Notes under the pieces: model-generated
The model's input: only the letters and a program-made list of their open reading frames with translations
Databases searched by the model: none
What the model was told of the DNA's origin: nothing
Assembly (NCBI GenBank): GCA_903917425.1
Contig: CAIXAQ010000331.1
Coordinates: forward strand, 1 to 7,971
Origin: an uncultured Bacteroidales bacterium
GTDB lineage: Bacteria > Bacteroidota > Bacteroidia > Bacteroidales > UBA4417
Length of the DNA: 7,971 nt
Direction: 5' to 3'
Part shown: piece after piece, positions 1-6,300 of the stretch
Position numbering within the stretch: position 1 is the first letter of the stretch
Layout of the letters: each line of letters opens with the position of its first letter
Translations under genes and position numbers: made by a program

Positions 1-1
1 C

Positions 2-655
2 ACTTTCCCGCTTATCTTATGGCTGATTTACTTTCTGTCTACCCATTTTAAAATCAGGAAGAAGCCTGTGTTTCTGGTTGCCGTTTTCGTTTTTTTACTC
101 ATACCTTTTCTGCTGCGGGTATTCAAAGCATCTCATTTCCAGGTAGATCTGTTCTGGCTTGAAGCCAAAATATTTAAAGTGGTGATTTATCGCGTCGATA
201 GCATTGCGCTTGGTCTTTTTGCCGCTTTTATTAAATTCTGGTACCCGAAAATATGGTTCAAAAGCCGGAATATCAGTTTCATAGCTGGTATTGTTTTAAG
301 CTACGCCATTATTTTTACGCACTGGATACCAAATGATTACGTAACAAAAGTTTTCCTGGTATTTTTTCAGAGTATAGGCTGCTTTTTACTGCTGCCCAAG
401 TTCGACAGCATGAAGACTGCTCCCAAATTCGTGACAAAAATAGTCACTCACGTAAGTTTGATTTCTTATTCCATGTACCTGCTCAACCTGGCACTTGTAG
501 CGGAGGTAATAATGGCAAATTTTCCTCCTTCGGGGGTGTATTCTGCCTGGGCTGCTTATATAATATACTGGCTGGCTGTAATTTTGTTCTCCACCTTGCT
601 TTATAAATATTACGAAAAGCCAATTATGGATTTAAGGGATAAGTGGAAAAAATAA
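2..655 (+). CDS. Acyltransferase-3 (OafA/YrhL-type) membrane protein, C-terminal part, 5' end outside the window
   Basis: The frame is open to the left edge, so this is the end of a longer gene; the GTG at 68 is an internal codon, not a start. The visible 217 residues are very hydrophobic, with about seven likely membrane helices. They carry the landmarks of the C-terminal half of acyltransferase family 3: YRVDSIALG (about residues 77-85 of the visible part), SYSMYLLNL near the penultimate helix, and a last helix followed by YYEKPIMDLR and a basic tail. Known members move acetyl or other acyl groups onto cell-surface polysaccharides or lipids in the inner membrane. The catalytic N-terminal half lies upstream and the acceptor cannot be told. 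The visible start, TFPLILWLIYF, resembles the segment that in relatives follows the S-x-x-V-E-E-x-F-Y motif, which is inference. The gene is convergent with glyQS, 139 bp away. The family call is fairly firm; the substrate is unknown. Confidence 0.82.
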   Translation, partial: TFPLILWLIYFLSTHFKIRKKPVFLVAVFVFLLIPFLLRVFKASHFQVDLFWLEAKIFKVVIYRVDSIALGLFAAFIKFWYPKIWFKSRNISFIAGIVLSYAIIFTHWIPNDYVTKVFLVFFQSIGCFLLLPKFDSMKTAPKFVTKIVTHVSLISYSMYLLNLALVAEVIMANFPPSGVYSAWAAYIIYWLAVILFSTLLYKYYEKPIMDLRDKWKK

Positions 656-687
656 CAGGAATATTAGCGCTAAATTGCGATAAATAA

Positions 688-749
688 GAAATGTTGAAAA
701 TCAGACACCTGGCTTATTTGACAATAACCAAACTGATTTTCAACATTTC
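688..749. terminator. 17-bp perfect inverted repeat between convergent genes, possible terminator
   Basis: GAAATGTTGAAAATCAG at 688-704 is exactly complementary to 733-749, leaving a 28-nt loop. Inside the loop GG(C)TTAT can pair with ATAACC, extending the structure. A 10-bp palindrome, TTAGCGCTAA, lies just upstream at 664-673, right after the acyltransferase stop. On the minus strand the downstream arm is followed by TTATTTAT, a weak U-rich run that fits termination of glyQS. On the plus strand there is no T run. The position between two converging genes supports a shared transcription stop. The long loop is unusual for an intrinsic terminator, so a remnant of a mobile palindromic repeat is the alternative. 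Confidence 0.5.
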
Positions 750-794
750 CAAAACTATTCCGTTATAGCAGTTGCTGTAAAATTCAGACTACTA

Positions 795-2315
795 TTAACC
801 TTTAATCTTAAGCATTACAAGTTCGCCGATTTTCTCCACCGGGATACGTTCCTGCCTCATGGTATCGCGATCGCGTATGGTAACTGTATTATCTTCAAGT
901 GTTTGATGGTCAACGGTTATGCAATATGGTGTGCCGATGGCATCATGGCGGCGGTAGCGTTTTCCAATGGAATCTTTCTCTTCGTACTGACACATAAAAT
1001 CGTATTTGAGAACGTCCATAATTTCGCGCGCTTTTTCCGGTAGTCCATCTTTTGCCACCAGTGGCAAAACTGCACACTTAACAGGAGCCAGCATCGATGG
1101 CAGGCGAAGTACAACGCGCTCTGAACCATCTTCGAGTTTCTCTTCGGTGAAAGCATAACTCAGAATTGCCAGGAAAGTGCGATCGAGGCCGATGGAGGTT
1201 TCAATCACGTATGGCACATAGTTTTCGTTGAGTTCAGGATCAAAATACTGAATTTTCTTTCCGGAATACTCCTGGTGAGCTTTCAAATCGAAGTCGGTAC
1301 GCGAATGAATTCCTTCCAGTTCTTTAAATCCAATCGGGAATTCGAATTCTATATCAACTGCGGCATTAGCGTAATGAGCCAGTTTTTCGTGCGGGTGCCA
1401 GCGGTATTTTGCTGCAGGGATTCCAAGCGATTGATGCCATTTCAAACGTTCTGCTTTCCAGAATTCAAACCATTCGAGTTCGGTGCCTGGGCGCACAAAG
1501 TACTGCATTTCCATCTGTTCGAATTCGCGCATACGGAAAATAAATTGCCGGGCTACTATTTCGTTGCGGAATGCTTTACCTGTTTGAGCGATACCAAACG
1601 GGATTTTCATCCTGCCTGTTTTCTGCACGTTCAGGTAGTTTACAAAAATACCCTGGGCGGTTTCGGGGCGCAAGTAGATTACATTGGAGTCCTCACTCAC
1701 CGAACCCATTGAAGTGCTGAACATCAGGTTAAACTGCCGAACATCCGTCCAGTTGCGGCTTCCCGAAACAGGGCACACTATTTCCAAATCCTCAATAAGC
1801 TTTTTTACATCAGCGAGGTCGTTACGCTCCATGGCTCCGTAAAAGCGACGGGTAGTTGAGTCAATTTTCTCCTTGTATTCCAGTACTCTGCCGTTGGTTG
1901 CCAGGAACTGATCTTTATCGAACGTTTCGCCAAAGCGTTTTGCCGCTTTTTCAACTTCCTTGTCGATTTTATCCTGCCACTTTGCCATCTGGTCTTCAAC
2001 CAGGACGTCAGCGCGGTAACGTTTCTTCGAGTCGCGGTTGTCAATCAGCGGATCGCTGAATGCATCAATATGGCCTGAAGCTTTCCATGTAGTAGGGTGC
2101 ATAAAAATAGCCGCATCAAGGCCAACAATATTTTCGTGGTGCTGAACCATCGACTTCCACCAATACTGGCGGATATTGTTCTTTAACTCAACCCCGTTTT
2201 GTCCGTAATCGTACACAGCACTAAGGCCATCGTATATTTCGCTTGACGGGAATACAAACCCATACTCCTTGGCATGGGATATAATTTTCTTGAAAATTTC
2301 TTCGTTTTGTGCCAT
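795..2315 (-). CDS. glyQS: Glycyl-tRNA synthetase, single-chain class II type
   Basis: This cytosolic enzyme charges tRNA-Gly with glycine using ATP. The 506-residue product is the homodimeric (alpha2, eukaryote/archaeal-like) GlyRS, not the two-subunit alpha2beta2 form. Visible landmarks are an N-terminal catalytic start with EIYDGLSAVYDYG (26-38), PETAQGIF (217-224), class II motif 2 with GKAFRNE (246-252) and FRMREFEQMEMQYF (260-273), and motif 3 YVIETSIGLDR (369-379). The anticodon-binding domain runs from about 405 to the end and includes DSIGKRYRRHDAIGTPYC (448-465). Insertion segment CPVSGSRNW (181-189) sits where other bacterial homologues carry a Zn-type CPxCG; only one Cys is left here. 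The length is normal for the family. The start is the ATG at 2313-2315: the protein begins MAQNEEIFKK there, the frame upstream runs into a tandem repeat, and a promoter element lies four bases away. There is no Shine-Dalgarno sequence and no T-box leader. Confidence 0.97.
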   Translation of the reverse strand: MAQNEEIFKKIISHAKEYGFVFPSSEIYDGLSAVYDYGQNGVELKNNIRQYWWKSMVQHHENIVGLDAAIFMHPTTWKASGHIDAFSDPLIDNRDSKKRYRADVLVEDQMAKWQDKIDKEVEKAAKRFGETFDKDQFLATNGRVLEYKEKIDSTTRRFYGAMERNDLADVKKLIEDLEIVCPVSGSRNWTDVRQFNLMFSTSMGSVSEDSNVIYLRPETAQGIFVNYLNVQKTGRMKIPFGIAQTGKAFRNEIVARQFIFRMREFEQMEMQYFVRPGTELEWFEFWKAERLKWHQSLGIPAAKYRWHPHEKLAHYANAAVDIEFEFPIGFKELEGIHSRTDFDLKAHQEYSGKKIQYFDPELNENYVPYVIETSIGLDRTFLAILSYAFTEEKLEDGSERVVLRLPSMLAPVKCAVLPLVAKDGLPEKAREIMDVLKYDFMCQYEEKDSIGKRYRRHDAIGTPYCITVDHQTLEDNTVTIRDRDTMRQERIPVEKIGELVMLKIKG

Positions 2316-2319
2316 GGGG

Positions 2320-2350
2320 CAAAGGTAGCCAAAAAAAAGAAACTGACAAA
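2320..2350 (-). promoter_or_regulatory. Bacteroidota-type promoter of glyQS, abutting the start codon
   Basis: On the minus strand TTTG (2350-2347), a 19-nt spacer and TACCTTTG (2327-2320) match the Bacteroidota consensus TTTG at about -33 and TAnnTTTG at about -7. Only CCCC separates the -7 element from the ATG, so transcription should begin at or within a few bases of the start codon, giving a leaderless or near-leaderless mRNA. The spacer contains a run of eight T. Assignment rests on the consensus match and position, with no mapped start. Confidence 0.7.
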
Positions 2351-2370
2351 TGGGTTTGGCGTGGTGGAAA

Positions 2371-2565
2371 GCGAGGGGCGACAGGGCGAGGGGTGACAGG
2401 GCGAGGGGTGACCGGGTGAGGAGCGACAAGGCGAGGGGCGAAGAGGCGAGGATTGACAAGGTGAGGGGCGACAAGGTGAGGGGCGAAGAGGCGAGGAGTT
2501 ACAAGGCGAGGGGCGACAAGGCGAGGAGTGACAAGGCGAGGGGCGACAAGGCGAGGGGTGACAGG
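2371..2565. repeat. Tandem array: 13 copies of a 15-bp purine-rich unit
   Basis: Thirteen contiguous units with plus-strand consensus GCGAGGGGCGACAAG fill exactly 195 bp with no indels. Variation is mostly C/T or A/G at a few positions. Units 4-6 (2416-2460) and 7-9 (2461-2505) match at 41 of 45 positions, showing a 45-bp higher-order duplication; units 10 and 12 are identical; units 1, 2 and 13 share an ACAGG ending. The array is much more GC-rich than its flanks and is strongly purine-biased on the plus strand. Because 15 is a multiple of three and no frame holds a stop, it produces spurious repetitive reading frames on both strands. It starts 20 bp upstream of the glyQS -33 element. Its function is unknown; similar low-complexity intergenic repeats occur in Bacteroidota. 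Confidence 0.97.
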
Positions 2566-2656
2566 GAGAAAAAGAGAAATAGAGAATGGGGAAAAAGGAC
2601 TGATAAAATCAGTGTTAATCTCTTCTTTCAGCGTTCTTTGCGTTCCCAAATAGCAA
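2566..2656. other. Non-coding spacer after the tandem array, with a small hairpin
   Basis: The purine bias of the array continues to about 2598 (GAGAAAAAGAGAAATAGAGA and similar). A 6-bp stem with a 3-nt loop, ACTGAT-AAA-ATCAGT, lies at 2599-2613, with no T run following it. The segment GCGTTCTTTGCGTTCCC (2631-2647) resembles low-complexity intergenic text common in Bacteroidota. No gene is supported here. The plus-strand frame across it only continues the array's open frame. Confidence 0.4.
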
Positions 2657-2689
2657 TTTCCAATTACTTTCCAAAAAGCAGTACTTTTG
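2657..2689 (+). promoter_or_regulatory. Bacteroidota-type promoter of the DUF3109 gene
   Basis: TACTTTTG at 2682-2689 matches the TAnnTTTG -7 consensus and stands four bases (CTTC) before the ATG at 2694. A poor -33 candidate, TTTC (2657-2660), lies 21 nt upstream of it; no exact TTTG is found at the right distance. As for glyQS, the predicted transcript would start at or close to the ATG. Confidence 0.6.
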
Positions 2690-2693
2690 CTTC

Positions 2694-3263
2694 ATGATAG
2701 CAATTGATAAAACACTAATATCCGAAGAATTAGGCAGTATTTGCTTTGCCTGCGATTTATCTGCCTGTAAAGGCGAATGTTGCGTGGATGGCGATGCAGG
2801 TGCTCCACTGGACGAAGAGGAAATCAGCATTATCGAAGATTGTCTCGATGACATAAAACCCTATATGACCATCGAGGGAATCGAACAGGTTGAACTTTCG
2901 GGTGTTTTCGATTATGATATGTTCGGGCATTATGTTACTCCGCTGGTTAATGGACGCGAATGTGCCTTTGTGTATCATGAAAATGAAATAGCTTTTTGTG
3001 CCATCGAAAAGGCATGTAAAGAGGGGAAAATCCCTTTCCTGAAACCTGTTTCCTGCCATTTATACCCGGTGCGCATCAGTAAATACAAAGCCTTCGACGC
3101 TGTAAATTACCACGAGTGGCATATTTGTAAACCAGCCCTGCTAAACGGGAAGAAAAATAATGTTCCGCTGTATTTATTTTTAAAGGATTCGCTGATCAGA
3201 AAATATGGTGAAGCGTGGTATAATGAACTGCTTGATAAATGGTCTGCAGGGAATAGCAAGTGA
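2694..3263 (+). CDS. DUF3109 / YkgJ-like cysteine-rich protein, putative metal binder
   Basis: The product has 189 residues and no signal peptide or membrane helix, so it is probably cytosolic. It contains 11 cysteines. The N-terminal cluster C17-x2-C20-x4-C25-x3-C29-C30 in FACDLSACKGECCVDGDAG is the hallmark of the DUF3109 family, which belongs to the YkgJ-type CxxCxxxxCC group described as putative zinc- or iron-chelating proteins. Further conserved-looking cysteines are C90 (GREC), C102 (FCAIE), C108, C121 (in SCHLYPVRIS) and C145 (HICKPA), with histidines at 122, 140 and 143 close by. The length is typical for the family. The biochemical role is not established, and whether it holds Fe-S or Zn cannot be read from sequence. 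The ATG at 2694 is supported by the TAnnTTTG element just upstream and by the position of the cysteine cluster near the N-terminus. It is transcribed divergently from glyQS and convergently with the T9SS gene. Confidence 0.88.
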   Translation: MIAIDKTLISEELGSICFACDLSACKGECCVDGDAGAPLDEEEISIIEDCLDDIKPYMTIEGIEQVELSGVFDYDMFGHYVTPLVNGRECAFVYHENEIAFCAIEKACKEGKIPFLKPVSCHLYPVRISKYKAFDAVNYHEWHICKPALLNGKKNNVPLYLFLKDSLIRKYGEAWYNELLDKWSAGNSK

Positions 3264-3297
3264 TATTTACCTGCTCAAGAAATAATTTCTTTTCAAT

Positions 3298-3325
3298 AAA
3301 AAAAGCCGGATTTCTCCGGCTCTTT
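3298..3325. terminator. Bidirectional intrinsic terminator between DUF3109 and T9SS genes
   Basis: AGCCGGA (3304-3310), loop TTTC and TCCGGCT (3315-3321) form a 7-bp GC-rich hairpin. A run of seven A on its left (3298-3304) gives a good U-tract for the leftward T9SS gene, whose stop lies 32 bp away. On the right CTTTT gives a weaker one for the DUF3109 gene. The 18-base hairpin is repeated exactly at 7858-7875. Confidence 0.88.
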
Positions 3326-3353
3326 TGTTGGTTGAATTTAACACGATTCGGTA

Positions 3354-6300
3354 TTACTTGAGAATAACCACTTTTCGTACGATGTCGATATCCCTGTTGC
3401 GTAAAGCAACCATATAAACACCGGCCGGGGCTGAATTCAGCCCAACAGGTGTGGTATAGGTTCCGTCAATATGAACGTTTTCCTGTTTCCACAGAAGAGT
3501 GCCGAGGTTGTTGTAAATCTCGATATTCAACTCTACCTGTTTCCCGGAAACCACTTTGATGTTGAACTGTCCATAGTTTGGATTCGGGTACACTTCGAAC
3601 GATTGGCTTACCTCAATGCCACTGAGTGGTACAGGTAGCACGAGGATACTATTGGAGGTTGCGGAACTACAACCGGTTAGGGTAACCACAACAGTATAGT
3701 TTCCTGCATAAACAGCAATGTGTTTTTTGCCGGTGGCTCCTGCGATAGCTACGCCGTTGAGGTACCATTGGTTGCCGGTATTGGCGCTGCTGGTAAGGGT
3801 GTCAAAATGCTGGGTAATCACCGGTGTTGCAGGAAGAGGAACCACAACAAGGTTATAATTGGGGGAACTTCCGCCCAGGCCACAGTCATTTTTTCCACTT
3901 ACTTTTATAATCCCTGAGGAGGCAGTAGGTGAGAAATTAACCTTGATTGTCCTGGTATTAGCTCCGGTAGCTATTGTTGCACCGGCAGGCAGTGTCCACA
4001 CATACGATGTGGCCAATGTAATAGGGCCAACGGTGTAAGTAACCAGGGTTGCTCCGGCACATACAGGACTTGTGCCTATAACTGCCCCTGCAGTGGCAGG
4101 CAAAGGGTCGATAAGTACAGGGAAAACAGTTGGGGTTATTGAATGACAGCCTAATTCGTTGGTATAGTCAACGCTTACGGTTTGATCGCCCGAAGTATTC
4201 CAGCTTACAGTAATGGCATTGGTTCCAGCACCAGCGGTGATAGTTCCCCCGGCTGAAATAGTCCAAACATAGCTAGTATAGTAGGGTTGCGTAGTATAGG
4301 CAACTCCGGTTGACCCCTGGCAAATCTGGCCTGGTCCTGAAATAATCGGAACCGGGGCTGATTTAACGGTAACACTCAGGTTAGCCGGGGCAAGAGCAGC
4401 ACAGCCTAATGCATTGTTATAATTCACATAGATATGCCTGGAACCGGCTGTTGCCCAGTCAACACTTACCTGGTTCGAATTCAGCCCGGCAGTAATAATA
4501 CCTCCGTATGAAATAGTCCAGGTATAATCGCTATAACCCGCTTGTGTCGTATAGATGATATTAGTTGAACCTGCACACAATTCTGCCGACCCGGTTATTG
4601 CAGGCGAGGGAGTCTGGTTTACGGTAACATTAAAAGCACTCGGAGTAACAGCACTACAGCCTTCAGTATTTGTATAATTAACGTTTACCGTTTTGGCGCC
4701 AAGTGTATTCCAGGTTACGGTAATGGCTGAAGTGCCTGCACCGGCAGTAATAACACCACCTGCGGAAACAGTCCATGTATAAGCAGTCATGCCTGTTTGA
4801 GTGGAATAAGTATTTGTCGTAAATCCAAGACAAGCATTAGCCGAACCGGTAATGGTTGGAACCGGAAGCGGCACCACGTTAATGTTTGAAACTCCCGGTG
4901 CAGCTGCCGCGCATCCTGCAACGGAAGTGTAGCTGATACCAATTGTCTGGGCTCCGACAGTATTCCAGTTCACATGAATAGTATTTGTTCCGGCTCCACT
5001 GGTAATTGCACCACCGGCTGAAATTGTCCATGTATAATTCGACATTCCGGCTTGTGTTTGATAAACAATGTTTGTTGAAGATACACATACTCCAAGCGGA
5101 CCTGCTGTCAATGTTGGCAAAGGCAGCGGATTTACGGTAACGGCCAGTGATGAAGCAGCGCCATCTCCGCAGGCATTGGATCCCAGGACAGAAATATTCC
5201 CGGATACCGCCGAAGCGCTGAAATTTACGGTAATAGACCTTGTTCCGCTTCCCGAAGCTATAGTAGCACCAACAGGAAGTGTCCACACATAGGTTGCAGC
5301 ATTCGTAATAGCAGGAACGCTATATGCTACTGCATTAGTTCCCTGGCAAAGGCTGGTAAGCCCGGTAATTGTACCCGCAACAACAGGAGCACTGCATCCT
5401 GTAGTTAATACGATATCATTACCGTTAGTCGTACCTCCGGCATTTACGCCTTTAACCCGGCAATGATATGTTGTATTGAGTAAAAGTCCTGTTATTGGAG
5501 CGGAAACCGGTGTAACGGTATTTCCGGTTACCGATGCAGGTGTAGCATTCACGCTTGTACCGTAAGCGGTAGTGAGACCATACTCGAAAGTCACGGTTGT
5601 TGCCGACCCATTAGCATTAACTGTACCGCGTAGTGTAGCATCCGTATTTCCTACAGCAGTGGCACTCAGGGTTACAACTGTTGCCGGTGAGGCAAGTGTA
5701 GTAAAAGTGAGATCAGTGCCATAAAATTTGAATAACCCGATGGTTCCAACAGCCCTGTAATGATATGTAGTAAGCGGCAATAACCCGCTAAGGTTGCTAA
5801 GTGAAGGGGTTACGGTTGTTCCGGTTACACTTGCGGGAGTTCCTGCAGCGGTAGTTCCGTAAGCCGTTGTTGTTCCATACTCGAAGGAAATACTAACTGT
5901 ATTGTTGTTTGCCATCACGGATCCGTTCACAGTGGCTGTAACATTGGTTACTGAAGTTGCAGCAACTGTTGTAATAACAGGAAGATTAAAGTTGGGAGCT
6001 ACCTGGGCTTCAATGCCAAATTTGAGATTATCGGTAGGCAACATTGCCGTCAGAGCACCTCCTGTTACAGCAGATGTATAATATGTGTTGGCTCTGGCTG
6101 GTGACTCAGGGAAAGTTCCCATTGGAAACCATTGCACTGTACCTGCTGTTTGGGCGAGTCCTATATAAAATGCCTCATCGGTGAATACAACAGGAGTTGG
6201 GAAAGTAAAGTTTTTATTTGTACCTAAGTCCCCTGCTGCAATAACATAATTGGCAGACTGACCCAGTATTGTTCCTGCATTATTCATAACAACGGCATAA

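Noticed and set aside
2..68. Acyltransferase as a short complete gene starting at GTG 68
   Set aside because: The frame continues with typical membrane-helix sequence to the left edge, and 195 residues would lack the catalytic half of the family.
1275..1712. Plus-strand 145-codon frame
   Set aside because: It lies wholly antisense to well-conserved GlyRS coding sequence and has no promoter or domain.
2316..2400. T-box or other riboswitch leader for glyQS
   Set aside because: The -7 element ends four bases before the ATG, leaving no room for a leader, and no T-box sequence is seen.
2371..2565. CRISPR array
   Set aside because: The units are contiguous with no unique spacers. The two 30-nt repeats at 7731-7796 have only a 6-bp gap. 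No cas gene is present.
2221..2649. Minus-strand frame with PRLVAPRLVTP repeats
   Set aside because: It is another frame of the same array running into the glyQS N-terminus out of frame, with no family resemblance.
2350..2697. Plus-strand reading frame coding ARGDK/ARGDR pentapeptide repeats, whose TGA overlaps the ATG of the DUF3109 gene
   Set aside because: It is produced by the stop-free 15-bp tandem array; it starts inside the glyQS promoter, and the downstream gene has its own promoter at 2682, so no translational coupling is needed. The RGD motif is accidental.
4879..5286. Minus-strand 135-codon frame rich in Cys and Trp
   Set aside because: It is an out-of-frame shadow of the repeated PKD-like domains of the T9SS gene.
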